From positions 62,001-126,000 of the forward strand of contig NZ_JAGQDG010000009.1 of the NCBI RefSeq assembly GCF_018069865.1: DNA of 64,000 bases, in the 5' to 3' direction. Source of the DNA: Ideonella paludis. Lineage in GTDB: Bacteria > Pseudomonadota > Gammaproteobacteria > Burkholderiales > Burkholderiaceae_C. Position numbers and translations under genes: made by a program. Shown here piece by piece: positions 45,486 to 53,895 of the stretch. How positions within the stretch are numbered: position 1 is the first letter of the stretch; the number at the start of each line of letters is the position of its first letter. The notes below the pieces were generated by a model. It had not been told where the DNA came from, did no database searches, and saw only the letters and a program-made list of their open reading frames with translations.

Positions 45486-48020
45486 ATGTCTGATCTGTCT
45501 GAATTGTCTTTGGTACCGCGCGACGAGGAGTTGGTGGCCGCCGCCGCAGGGCCGGCCTATCCGCAAGCCTTCGCCTGGCCCACGCCGCCCTATGCAGACT
45601 ACGCGGCGGCGGCACCACAGAGCGACGCCCAGGCCTGCGAGATTGAAGGCATGAATGGCAAGTCGCAGCAAGCCTTGATGACGCTGTTCGACATCCAAGC
45701 CGGCGTGGTGCATGTGCAAGTGCCGCCCTCGCGATCCATCATGCCGCTGCGCATGACCCACTTTCGCCGGCTCACGCTCACCGAGCCTCTGTTGCCCCGG
45801 CCCGCAGCCAGCGGCTCCAAGGCGGTCGCGCTGGAAGGCTTCCGGCTCGCGGTCGATTTTCAGATTCGATTGACGGGCGGCGGTGAGTTCAAGGGCCGCA
45901 CCGTCGGGCATGTGGAAAACCCGCTCGGCCTGTTCTTGTTCGAAAAGCTCGATGACGCTGGCGCTGTGCGGCGCATCTTCTTGCCGCGAGGCGCTTACGA
46001 ACAAGCGCGCATCGGCGAATTGGTGGGCGAGCTGCTGGTGCGCCAGAACACGGCCTCACCGGCCCAGATCGCCCAAGCAATCGCCGAGCAAAAAGAGCTA
46101 CGCGCGCAGAAAGTGGGCGACATCCTCATCAACCAGAAGGTGGTGTCGGCGAATCAGTTGAGCGAAGCGCTGGACGCGCAGTCGCGCATGCGCATGATCC
46201 GCATCGGTGAAGCGCTGATCGGGCTGGGCTTGATCAACCAAGAGCAATTGGACGCGGCGCTCGCGCAGCAGCAGGTGCAGCGCACCGTGCCGCTGGGTGA
46301 GCTGTTGGTGCGCGCCGGCCATATCCAGCGCAGCGACCTGCGCTTGGCCCTGGCGCGCAAGATGGGCTATCCGGTGGTGGACGTGGAGGCCTTTCCCGTT
46401 GACGCCCAGGCGCTGCGGCTGGTCAACATCACGGCCGCCAAGCGGCTGGGCGTGCTGCCCCTGCAGGTCTTGCCCGGCCGCCTGGTCGCCGCCATCGAAG
46501 ACCCCTCGCGCCGCGACGCCATCGACGAGTTGGAGTTCATCGCGCAATGCAAGGTCGTGCCGGTACTGCCGGCGACCGATGATTTGATGCGAACCATCGT
46601 CAGCACCTATGCCCGTTATGGCTTCGAGGACACGCCTGCACCGATGCTGGGTGAAGCTTCTTTGGTGGGCTCAGGGTTTGAGGGCGGTGTCACCGACACC
46701 TTGCTGGCCTCCTTGGACGATGCCGGCGCTGCCGCAGCCCATGACCAGGCCGACGAAAAGCCGATTGAGCAGGCTGACAACACCTTGGTGCGCCTGATCA
46801 ACACCATGATCGTGGACGCCCACACGCAAGGCGTCTCAGACATCCACATCGAGGCGGTTCAAGGCAAAGAAAAGGTGCGCATCCGCTTTCGGCGCGACGG
46901 CATGCTCAAGCCTTATGTGGAGCTGCCCCACACCTATCGCAATGCCTTGATCGCGCGGATCAAGATCATGTGCGACCTGGACATCTCCGAGCGCCGCCGC
47001 CCTCAGGACGGCAAGATCAATTTCGCCCGCTTTGTGCCGGGCTGCCCCATTGAGCTGCGCGTCGCCACCATTCCCACCGCCAACGGCCTGGAAGACGCGG
47101 TGATGCGTATCCTGGCCTCGGCCAAGCCCATTCCGCTGGACAAGCTGGGCATGTCAGAGCGCAATCTGCGAGAGCTGAAGGCCGCCATCGAACGCCCTTA
47201 CGGCATGGTGCTCTGCGTCGGCCCCACGGGCTCCGGCAAGACCACGACGCTGCACTCGGCGCTCAGCTACATCAACACGCCTGAGCGCAAGATCTGGACG
47301 GCCGAAGACCCGGTGGAAATCACCCAGGCCGGGCTGCGCCAGGTGCAGGTCAACCCCAAAATCGACTGGACCTTTGCCAAGGCCTTGCGCGCGTTCTTGC
47401 GGGCCGACCCGGACGTGATCATGGTCGGTGAAATTCGAGACGGTGAAACCGCCGGCATCGCGGTGGAGTCTTCGCTGACCGGCCACTTGGTGCTCTCCAC
47501 CCTGCACACCAACAGCGCGGCAGAGACCATCACCCGGCTGTTGGACATGGGCATGGACCCGTTCAACTTTGCGGACTCTTTGCTGGCGGTGCTGGCCCAG
47601 CGCCTGGTGCGCCGCCAATGCCCCAAGTGCCTGACCTCCAAGCCCGCCACCGGCGAGCAAGTGGAGGAGTGGCTGGACGATTACCTTCACGCCTGGGCCG
47701 GCCATGCTGAGGCGCCCTCTCGCGACAGCGTCTTGGCGGACTGGCTGCAGCGCTTCGGCAAAGATGGCCAACTGCAAGCCTTCCACAGCCCGGGCTGCGA
47801 CCACTGCGACCACACCGGCGTGCGCGGGCGTGCCGGCATCCATGAGCTGCTGACGGTCTCGCGTAATTTGCGGCGTTTGGTGCAAACCGGCTCGCGAGCC
47901 GAAGAGTTGCACCGTCAGGCCATGATCGAGGGCATGCACACCCTGCGCCAAGACGGCCTGGAGAAGATGCTGCAAGGCATCACCTCGATCGAGGAAGTGC
48001 GCGCCACCAGCAATGTGTGA
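45486..48020 (+). CDS. GspE/PilB-family secretion ATPase (orphan)
   Basis: An 844-residue type II/IV secretion-type ATPase. An unusual N-terminal ~180 residues (IQAGVVHVQVPPSRSIMPLRMTHFRRLTL and GLFLFEKLDDAGAVRR) precede two MshEN/GSPII_E_N-like modules (about 190-400, with repeated GELLVRQNTASPAQI and GEALIGLGLINQEQL). The ATPase core has Walker A GPTGSGKTT, Walker B DPDVIMVGEIRDGETA and a Cys4-type zinc site (CPKC ... CDHC). The MshEN modules could bind c-di-GMP. No cognate membrane or pilin gene is adjacent. The start is ATG 45486. Confidence 0.9.
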   Translation: MSDLSELSLVPRDEELVAAAAGPAYPQAFAWPTPPYADYAAAAPQSDAQACEIEGMNGKSQQALMTLFDIQAGVVHVQVPPSRSIMPLRMTHFRRLTLTEPLLPRPAASGSKAVALEGFRLAVDFQIRLTGGGEFKGRTVGHVENPLGLFLFEKLDDAGAVRRIFLPRGAYEQARIGELVGELLVRQNTASPAQIAQAIAEQKELRAQKVGDILINQKVVSANQLSEALDAQSRMRMIRIGEALIGLGLINQEQLDAALAQQQVQRTVPLGELLVRAGHIQRSDLRLALARKMGYPVVDVEAFPVDAQALRLVNITAAKRLGVLPLQVLPGRLVAAIEDPSRRDAIDELEFIAQCKVVPVLPATDDLMRTIVSTYARYGFEDTPAPMLGEASLVGSGFEGGVTDTLLASLDDAGAAAAHDQADEKPIEQADNTLVRLINTMIVDAHTQGVSDIHIEAVQGKEKVRIRFRRDGMLKPYVELPHTYRNALIARIKIMCDLDISERRRPQDGKINFARFVPGCPIELRVATIPTANGLEDAVMRILASAKPIPLDKLGMSERNLRELKAAIERPYGMVLCVGPTGSGKTTTLHSALSYINTPERKIWTAEDPVEITQAGLRQVQVNPKIDWTFAKALRAFLRADPDVIMVGEIRDGETAGIAVESSLTGHLVLSTLHTNSAAETITRLLDMGMDPFNFADSLLAVLAQRLVRRQCPKCLTSKPATGEQVEEWLDDYLHAWAGHAEAPSRDSVLADWLQRFGKDGQLQAFHSPGCDHCDHTGVRGRAGIHELLTVSRNLRRLVQTGSRAEELHRQAMIEGMHTLRQDGLEKMLQGITSIEEVRATSNV

Positions 48021-48053
48021 AGCGTGGCCCGGCTTCACAGCCCGGCCACACTT
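48020..48053. terminator. Bidirectional terminator-like hairpin between GspE-like and MoxJ-like genes
   Basis: AAGCGTGGCCCGGC and GCCCGGCCACACTT form a long stem with one or two mismatches around TTCACA, just between two convergent stop codons. Flanking T/A residues are short. Confidence 0.55.
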
Positions 48054-48065
48054 CAATTCACCGCC

Positions 48066-48920
48066 TCAAACCGGGCGCCACTTGACGCGCGACTTGGCGA
48101 AGATCTCCGCCAGCTTGCCGGACGAGGCCAGGCCATTCATGGCCGCCTGAAGGGCTTGGGCCAAGTCCACAGCTTCAGCCTTGACGGCGCAGCCGACCGC
48201 CCAGCCTTCTTTCATGCGGGGCACGGGCAGCGGCTCGATGGCATAGCGATCATCGCCCGCCAACACCGACTCCAACTCAGAGGCATGGCCAGCCGCCGCC
48301 GCCACCTCGCCGCGTTGCAGCGCCTGGGCCGCTTCGACCCCGTCTTTGAGCTTGGTGACGAGTTGCTCGCGGTAAGCACCGCCGTCTGCCCCGATCAGCA
48401 GCCAGCCGGCCAAGGTCTGCCCCGGCACTGCGATCTTCTTGCCCTTAAAAGCCTCCAGCGAGTCCATCTGAGGCACATCTGCGAGCCTGCGCGCCACCAT
48501 GACCCGCTCGCGGTAGTAGGGCGCAAAGATCTGGACGCGCTTGTTGGCCTCCATCAGAGGCCGGTCCACCGGCACATGCAGCATCACATCAGCGGGGCCA
48601 AAGCCCAGGTAGTGGCCGCGCCACACCAAGTTGCGCAGATCGTCGTTCATGTTTTCGTCCGCATTGAACGGCAACAGCGACAGCTTCAGCCCCAAGGCCT
48701 GCGCCAAGGCCTCGGCCATGTCCACCTCAATGCCTTTGCCTGCCACATGAAACGGCGGCAAGTCGTTGTAGACCGCCACGCTCAGGCGACCCGACGCCCG
48801 CAGCTTGTCCAAGGTGGGCGTCGGCCCGGAAGCCGTTTGCGCACCGGCCGCCGGCAGCAGCCCACCCAAGGCCAGGGCAGCGCCACCGCCCAACACATGA
48901 CGGCGTTGAATCTGAGACAT
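48066..48920 (-). CDS. Quinoprotein dehydrogenase-associated periplasmic binding protein (MoxJ/XoxJ-like)
   Basis: A 284-residue SBP_bac_3-type periplasmic protein with a twin-Arg-like signal peptide (QRRHVLGGGAALALGG). The mature domain has LRVAVYNDLPPFH-like LSVAVYNDLPPFHVAGKGIEVDMAEALAQAL, DVMLHVPVD and APYYRERVMVARR, as in the MoxJ_2 group that accompanies PQQ-alcohol dehydrogenases. ATG 48920 has GGAG upstream; an ATG six bases earlier is possible. It is the second gene after the cytochrome c-550 gene and shares its sigma-54 promoter. Its role in methanol/alcohol dehydrogenase maturation is known only for relatives. Confidence 0.85.
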   Translation of the reverse strand: MSQIQRRHVLGGGAALALGGLLPAAGAQTASGPTPTLDKLRASGRLSVAVYNDLPPFHVAGKGIEVDMAEALAQALGLKLSLLPFNADENMNDDLRNLVWRGHYLGFGPADVMLHVPVDRPLMEANKRVQIFAPYYRERVMVARRLADVPQMDSLEAFKGKKIAVPGQTLAGWLLIGADGGAYREQLVTKLKDGVEAAQALQRGEVAAAAGHASELESVLAGDDRYAIEPLPVPRMKEGWAVGCAVKAEAVDLAQALQAAMNGLASSGKLAEIFAKSRVKWRPV

Positions 48921-48959
48921 CAGCAACTCCAGACGAAAACAATGAAGGGCGATTAAATC

Positions 48960-49442
48960 TCAGAGCGGCTTTTCGCGGCGGGTTTCCAGATAAGCCTTGA
49001 TGGACCACATGGCTTCTTGCGACAAGGTGCCTTCAAACGGAGGCATGTAGACGGCACCGTTGCGGACGCGGCCCCGGCGCGCCGTGGTCAGGAAGAACTC
49101 ATCGATTTCATTGACGCAGGCTTGCTTGCGCTTGGCGTCCTTCAGATTGGCACATTCCCCATCCAGCTTGCGCAAGTCCGGCGCAATGCCACCAGAGATG
49201 GCTTCCAGGCCATGGCAACGCGCGCAGTTCTGGTTGTAGGCCGAAGTGCCAATCTTGATGGCTTCGGCGTGGCCCCGGTAAGGGTTCTCAGCGCGCCAAG
49301 CCTCACCGAGTTGCGGCAAGCTCTTGGTGTCCACAGCCTGCGGCGTGACATCACCGTGGGCACTGGCGGCGCCTGCGGCCAGGGCCAGCACAGTCATTGA
49401 GGCCAAGCGAGCCAAGCTCAGAGAAGTGCGAGAAGTGATCAT
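48960..49442 (-). CDS. pedF: Cytochrome c-550 (PedF-like)
   Basis: A 160-residue periplasmic monoheme cytochrome. A signal peptide (about 1-28) is followed by heme motif CARCH (about residue 74) and the sixth-ligand region YMPPFEGTLSQEAMWSIKAYLE. The extra pair of Cys (GECANLKDAKRKQACVNEID) is a feature of the c550_PedF group. It should take electrons from a quinoprotein ethanol/alcohol dehydrogenase. ATG 49442 has TAGGAGA upstream. A sigma-54 promoter lies 70 nt upstream and the MoxJ-like gene follows. Confidence 0.9.
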   Translation of the reverse strand: MITSRTSLSLARLASMTVLALAAGAASAHGDVTPQAVDTKSLPQLGEAWRAENPYRGHAEAIKIGTSAYNQNCARCHGLEAISGGIAPDLRKLDGECANLKDAKRKQACVNEIDEFFLTTARRGRVRNGAVYMPPFEGTLSQEAMWSIKAYLETRREKPL

Positions 49443-49509
49443 CTGTGTCTCCTAATGATGGTGTAAACCCGAAGTTTTGAGCGGTTTGAAGGCTGTCAGG
49501 CACTAAATC

Positions 49510-49525
49510 TGCAAGGGATGTGCCA
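49510..49525 (-). promoter_or_regulatory. Sigma-54 (-24/-12) promoter of pedF-moxJ-like
   Basis: The minus strand reads TGGCAC-N5-TTGCA, a perfect match to the RpoN consensus (GG at -24, GC at -12), about 68 nt before the pedF ATG. The sigma-54 activator gene is divergent next door. Confidence 0.88.
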
Positions 49526-49590
49526 GCTTTGAGTTTGGGCGTCTATGCATGGTTTGAGACTTCAGGCCATCGGGGAGAGTCCTAGTCAAA

Positions 49591-49637
49591 GTGTCCCGGT
49601 CTGGCACGCAAGCCGGTCCTTGACCGGACGATGACAC
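49591..49637. promoter_or_regulatory. Candidate upstream activator site for the sigma-54 regulator
   Basis: CCGGTC-CTT-GACCGG (49613-49627) is a perfect inverted repeat, flanked by GTGTCCCGGTC (49591-49601) and GACGATGACAC. It lies 70-110 bp upstream of the pedF -24/-12 promoter, the usual enhancer distance. Binding by the AcoR-like protein is inference. Confidence 0.5.
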
Positions 49638-49721
49638 AGTCGTACTGTTCGCCTGTTCAATTTAAGAGCAATTCGGAGACAAGCCGGTCGCCCCTTGGGG
49701 CCGGCGCCTTGGAGTATCTGC

Positions 49722-51842
49722 ATGGCAGCTTTTCTGCCGCCCGGCGCGCACAGCGCGGGCCAACGTCGTGGGACCGAGTCCACCAGTCGCAGCGTGGCGC
49801 GTTCCGGGCCCTTTGGGCCGTCGCACACCGAAGCGATCGAGCATTCGCATCAACGCTGTGCTGCTTTGGGGCTGTCGCGCATTGAGCGGCCCGACTTCTC
49901 GCCCCTGGGTCGCACCGACCTCACCGTGGCCAGGGAGCGCAATCTGCGCCTCTACAGCCACGCCGCGCCGGTGATGGAGATGCTTTACGAGCAGATCGTG
50001 GACACCGACTCCATGGTGGTGCTCACGGACGCCACCGGCACCATCCTGCACTCCACGGGTGATGATGACTTCCTGGGCCGGGCTGCCAAGGTCGCCCTGG
50101 CGCCCGGGGCCAATTGGTCCGAGGCCGCCAAAGGCACGAATGCCGTGGGCACCGCCTTGATGGACGAAGTGCCGACCCTGGTGCATGCTGAAGAGCACTT
50201 CATGCATGCCAACAATTTCCTGACCTGCTCGGCCGCACCCATCCTCGACCCACGCGGCAATATCTTGGGCGTGCTGGATGTTTCAGGCGAGCAGCGCAGC
50301 TATCACCAGCACACCATGGCGCTGGTCAAGATGTCGGCCCGCATGATCGAGAACCACTGGCTGACGGACGACTATCGCAATGTGATGCGTCTGCACTTCC
50401 ACAGCCGGGTCGAGTTCATCGGCACGCTGATGGAGGGCATTTTGGCCGTCTCGCCCGATGGCAAGATCGTCGGCGCCAACCGCGGCGCCCTCGAACTGTT
50501 GGGCCTCTCGGGGGCCGCCCTGCGCATGCACTCGCTCAGTTCGCTGTTTGGCACCGCCATCGGCAGCTTGGTGGACCGTTTCCGCTCACCATTGGCCGTT
50601 CCGCTACCGGTTGAGATGAGTGATGGCCGGCAGTTTCATGTGCTGGCCAAGTTCAACTTTCCCGTGTGGTCTCACCCCGACACGCCGAGCGACGAAGCGC
50701 GTTCCACCTTGCGGCAATCAGCCTCCGCCGCTGAAGAGGCCACGCTGCGCCCAGCCCCAGCGGCTGAACCCAGCGCAGAGAGCGCCACCAGCGGCCTGCG
50801 GCATCTTCAGACCGGCGACAGCCACATGGATACCGTGGTGGACAAGGTCCGCCGGGTGCTCAACCGGGACATCCCCATCCTCATCTTGGGAGAAACCGGC
50901 ACCGGCAAAGAACTGCTGGCTCGTGCCATTCACCAAGACTCCGAGCGCGCCCGCCAGCCCTTTGTGGCGGTCAACTGTGCGTCCATTCCCGAGACCTTGA
51001 TCGAGGCCGAACTCTTCGGCTACGAAGAAGGCGCCTTCACCGGTGCGCGCCGTAAGGGCTCGGTGGGCAAGATCGTGCAAGCCAGCGGCGGCACCTTGTT
51101 CTTGGATGAGATCGGCGACATGCCCCTGCAGTTGCAAGCCCACCTGCTGCGCGTGCTGCAGGAGCGTCAGGTCACGCCGCTGGGCAGCACCAAGTCGGTG
51201 TCGGTCGACGTCAGCATCATCTGCGCCACCCACCGCAATCTGCGCGAGATGATCGCCGCCAAGCAGTTCCGCGAAGACTTGTATTACCGGCTCAATGGCT
51301 TGGCCGTCAAACTGCCCGCCCTGCGAGAGCGCCATGACTTGATGGTGCTGACGCGCCGCATCCTCGAGCGCCAGGCGCCGGGCAAGCGGCTGGAGGTGGC
51401 AGACGACGTGCTGCGGCTCTTCCGCAGCTATGCCTGGCCCGGCAATATTCGGCAGCTCTTCAATGTGCTGCGCACCGCCGCGGTGATGGCTGCGGGCGAT
51501 GCGCTCATCACCCGGCACCACTTGTCGGATGACTTCTTGGACGAGGCCCAGCGCGCCGCCGCTGCCGCCCCCACCAGCACTGCGGATGCCCAAGCAACGG
51601 CAGCACCTGCGCCCGTAGCCGCGCCAGTTGTGCCGCCCGTTGCTGCGCCGCACTCTGCACCGCCAGAGACGGCGATGGCTGGCTCCGCGCCCACCGAGCC
51701 CTCTGCGCCCCGCTCCTTGCAGGACATGGAAATCGACGCCATTCGCCAAGCGGTTGACGCGGCCGGTGGCAACATCTCCGAAGCCTCCAAGACCTTGGGC
51801 ATCAGCCGCAACACCATCTACCGCAAGCTGCGCTGGAAGTAA
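49722..51842 (+). CDS. Sigma-54-dependent transcriptional activator, AcoR type
   Basis: A 706-residue enhancer-binding protein. It has an N-terminal GAF-like region (about 80-210, with NAVGTAL and AAPILDPRGNILGVLDVSGEQ), a PAS-like region (about 220-310), an AAA+ domain (about 355-590) with Walker A GETGTGKE and the sigma-54 loop GAFTGAR, and a Fis-type helix-turn-helix at the end (SEASKTLGISRNTIYRKLRWK). A long Ala/Pro linker (about 610-650) precedes it. This family includes AcoR, ExaE/MdpR-like regulators of alcohol or diol catabolism. ATG 49722 has GGAG upstream. It likely controls both -24/-12 promoters of this locus. Confidence 0.9.
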   Translation: MAAFLPPGAHSAGQRRGTESTSRSVARSGPFGPSHTEAIEHSHQRCAALGLSRIERPDFSPLGRTDLTVARERNLRLYSHAAPVMEMLYEQIVDTDSMVVLTDATGTILHSTGDDDFLGRAAKVALAPGANWSEAAKGTNAVGTALMDEVPTLVHAEEHFMHANNFLTCSAAPILDPRGNILGVLDVSGEQRSYHQHTMALVKMSARMIENHWLTDDYRNVMRLHFHSRVEFIGTLMEGILAVSPDGKIVGANRGALELLGLSGAALRMHSLSSLFGTAIGSLVDRFRSPLAVPLPVEMSDGRQFHVLAKFNFPVWSHPDTPSDEARSTLRQSASAAEEATLRPAPAAEPSAESATSGLRHLQTGDSHMDTVVDKVRRVLNRDIPILILGETGTGKELLARAIHQDSERARQPFVAVNCASIPETLIEAELFGYEEGAFTGARRKGSVGKIVQASGGTLFLDEIGDMPLQLQAHLLRVLQERQVTPLGSTKSVSVDVSIICATHRNLREMIAAKQFREDLYYRLNGLAVKLPALRERHDLMVLTRRILERQAPGKRLEVADDVLRLFRSYAWPGNIRQLFNVLRTAAVMAAGDALITRHHLSDDFLDEAQRAAAAAPTSTADAQATAAPAPVAAPVVPPVAAPHSAPPETAMAGSAPTEPSAPRSLQDMEIDAIRQAVDAAGGNISEASKTLGISRNTIYRKLRWK

Positions 51843-51848
51843 GGCACC

Positions 51849-52811
51849 CTACTCTTCCTCGATCTGCCGCCAAGCCCGCTGCCAATTCAAAGCATGGCGC
51901 GGGTGCTCGGCCCAGCCGGACGGCAGGCCGGGCCAGCGCGCAGGGGCGTCGGTTTCCAGGCCGCCGCCGGCTTGTCTGGCGCGGATCGTCCGTGCCAGTG
52001 TGTCCAGATAGTCGGCAGACTGGGCCAACAAAGCCGGGCCTTGGGCTGAGCCCTGCTCTGGCAGCCAGGTCAAGGCATTGCCATCGTGACGCACCAAGGC
52101 GCTCAGGTGCTTCAGGCTGGCTTGCAAGGTGCGCAAGTCGGCGTCGCGCAAATCGGGCGGCCCATCCGCCCACAAAAGGCCGGGCGCCGACCAAAGTGCA
52201 GCGCGCTTGAGCCGCCACACCAGCACCGGCTGCTGAGGCGTTCGCTGCAGCCTCCACCACACCCAAGGCCCCAACTCGCCGTGATCGCCTGACACCAAGC
52301 CGCCCGCCATGCCTTGCTCACCGGGCACCGTGACCACGCTGTCAGCGCCCAGATCCTGGGCCGCCGCCCCCATCCGCACCTTCAAGCGCTCCTCACAATG
52401 GGCACACTGCTGGTGCATGGCCTCTGCCACGGCTTGATGAGCCCAGAGGGCAGCCCTCGGCCAAGCCCTGTTGCCCAGCACCAGCTCGGGCCGAGCCCAG
52501 GGATTGACGATGTCGCTGACCTGCCAGCCGGTTTGCTGGGCAAGGCTGCAGGCCAAGGCTTGGCCCATCTTCGGCGACGGCCCGCTGCCCAAGAGCCACA
52601 CCCGCCCCTCGCTGGGCACCTGCACCGCCATCAGGGCCGACACCCGGCCGCGATTGGCAGCATCGGCATCACCCACCTCACCGGACAGCCAATACGCCTG
52701 ATCGGTCAAGCGCTGCCACACCAAGCCATCAGTCGAACAGGGCGCGGCCCACACTGGGCACAGCCACAGGCTGATCAGCAGGCCGACGGCCCAACGACAC
52801 TGTGTCAACAT
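51849..52811 (-). CDS. Degenerate metallo-beta-lactamase-like protein (quinoprotein relay metallohydrolase family)
   Basis: A 320-residue exported protein (signal peptide about 1-23). It follows the pattern of quinoprotein relay zinc metallohydrolases: AANRGRVSALMAVQV ... VWLLGSGPSP ... VSDIVNPWARPELVLGNRAW. Where active members have N-T-H-x-H-P-D-H-x-L-G-N, this one reads N103-PWARPEL-VLGN, so all first-shell zinc ligands of that motif are missing. It is probably a pseudoenzyme with a binding or scaffold role. ATG 52811 has AGGAG upstream. It is convergent with the regulator gene and divergent from the pqqB-like operon. Confidence 0.7.
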   Translation of the reverse strand: MLTQCRWAVGLLISLWLCPVWAAPCSTDGLVWQRLTDQAYWLSGEVGDADAANRGRVSALMAVQVPSEGRVWLLGSGPSPKMGQALACSLAQQTGWQVSDIVNPWARPELVLGNRAWPRAALWAHQAVAEAMHQQCAHCEERLKVRMGAAAQDLGADSVVTVPGEQGMAGGLVSGDHGELGPWVWWRLQRTPQQPVLVWRLKRAALWSAPGLLWADGPPDLRDADLRTLQASLKHLSALVRHDGNALTWLPEQGSAQGPALLAQSADYLDTLARTIRARQAGGGLETDAPARWPGLPSGWAEHPRHALNWQRAWRQIEEE

Positions 52812-52873
52812 CGAACACTCCTCTCTGCCCTGGCCAGGGCCGCTGTCACATCGGCGGATCATCGCCAGGTTTT

Positions 52874-52891
52874 CTGAGGGGCGACCCTCAG
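52874..52891. other. Inverted repeat in the pqqB-like upstream region
   Basis: CTGAGGG-GCGA-CCCTCAG is a 7-bp perfect inverted repeat about 45 nt upstream of the -24 element of the pqqB-like promoter. It could be an activator site, but it does not match the CCGGTC repeat near pedF. Confidence 0.35.
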
Positions 52892-52932
52892 TCTCATCAC
52901 TCAATTCGTCCTCGGAGTCGCCTCTGAGCCGG

Positions 52933-52948
52933 CGGCACAAGAATTGCA
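52933..52948 (+). promoter_or_regulatory. Sigma-54 (-24/-12) promoter of the pqqB-like/ABC operon
   Basis: CGGCAC-N5-TTGCA matches the RpoN consensus with the essential GG and GC at the right 10-bp spacing; only the first T is changed. It lies about 100 nt before the pqqB-like ATG. Confidence 0.75.
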
Positions 52949-53048
52949 CTGTGTGTCAGTTATTGCTCACATCGAGCCACAACGCACAGCGCACCCGCTT
53001 CATGCTCTTGACCGACATCTTCGCACCTGCGCCGGGAGAACAACGCCC

Positions 53049-53891
53049 ATGAAGGCCGTGATTCTTCAAGGCGCACCCAGCGCCCCGCCGCCCCCTGCTG
53101 CCTTAGGGCACGCCGCACGCACCTCGCGGCGCAGAGGCACAACCATGAGCCAAAACGCCAGAGACACAGCGCCCACCAGCCGTCATGGTGTTGTGGCGTT
53201 GTCCGACACCGGCGCGCAATGGGTGCTGGTCAACATGGCCGCCAATGTGGCCGACCGCCTGCAAGCCGATGCTGCCGCCAGCAACCACATTGGCTGGTGC
53301 GAGGCTCAGCACCGCGCCATCGTGTTGACCGATGCGCAGGTGGACCATGTGGCTGGCTTGCTCTCGCTGCGAGACGGCAGCCCCATCGACCTCTACGCCA
53401 CCCCGGCCGTCTTTGAGGCCTTGAGCCGCAGCCTGCCGGTACTGCCCGTGCTGCAGCATTACTGCGGCGTGCACTGGCACATCATCCCAGTCGCGGGTGA
53501 GACGCAATGCGCCAGCTTCCGCGTTGAGCAACTGCCGCATCTGGAGTTCACGGCGCTGGCCACCCAGGGCCCGACACCGCCCTACCTGGCCGAGCATGAA
53601 ACCCAATCCGCCGCCGGGCACAGCATTGCCATTGCCGTGCGCGACCGCGACAGCGGCCAGCGGCTGTTCTGCGCGCCAGGCGCAGTGGCCCTGGGCTATA
53701 CCGAGCTCGACTGGATGCGCAGCGCCGACTGCGTGTTGATTGACGGCCTGACCACCTGGCCCGCCGATGAGCCCGAAGACGACTGGCAAGCCCGACGCAA
53801 AGTGCTGCTAGGCGTCCCCCCGCGCGCGCAAGGCGGGGCTTGCCCGGATGGCTTTGAGTGCGCCAGTGATGGCATGGTGATCGACCTTTGA
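53049..53891 (+). CDS. Diverged PqqB-like protein lacking the metal motifs
   Basis: A 280-residue protein that follows PqqB along its middle: GVVALSDTGAQWVLVNMAANV, IVLTDAQVDHVAGLLSLRDGSPIDLYAT, VLPVLQHYCGVHWHIIPV, RLFCAPGAV, MRSADCVLIDGL and the end ASDGMVIDL. However, the N-terminal GGGFPQWNC-x-C-x2-C zinc motif is replaced by APSAPPPPAALGHAART. The C-terminal segment with HINNTNP is absent, so the protein ends about 20 residues short. It is probably not a working PqqB hydroxylase. ATG 53049 has GGGAGAA upstream. It is the first gene of the sigma-54 operon, 4 nt before the ABC ATPase gene. Confidence 0.78.
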   Translation: MKAVILQGAPSAPPPPAALGHAARTSRRRGTTMSQNARDTAPTSRHGVVALSDTGAQWVLVNMAANVADRLQADAAASNHIGWCEAQHRAIVLTDAQVDHVAGLLSLRDGSPIDLYATPAVFEALSRSLPVLPVLQHYCGVHWHIIPVAGETQCASFRVEQLPHLEFTALATQGPTPPYLAEHETQSAAGHSIAIAVRDRDSGQRLFCAPGAVALGYTELDWMRSADCVLIDGLTTWPADEPEDDWQARRKVLLGVPPRAQGGACPDGFECASDGMVIDL

Positions 53892-53895
53892 CACC

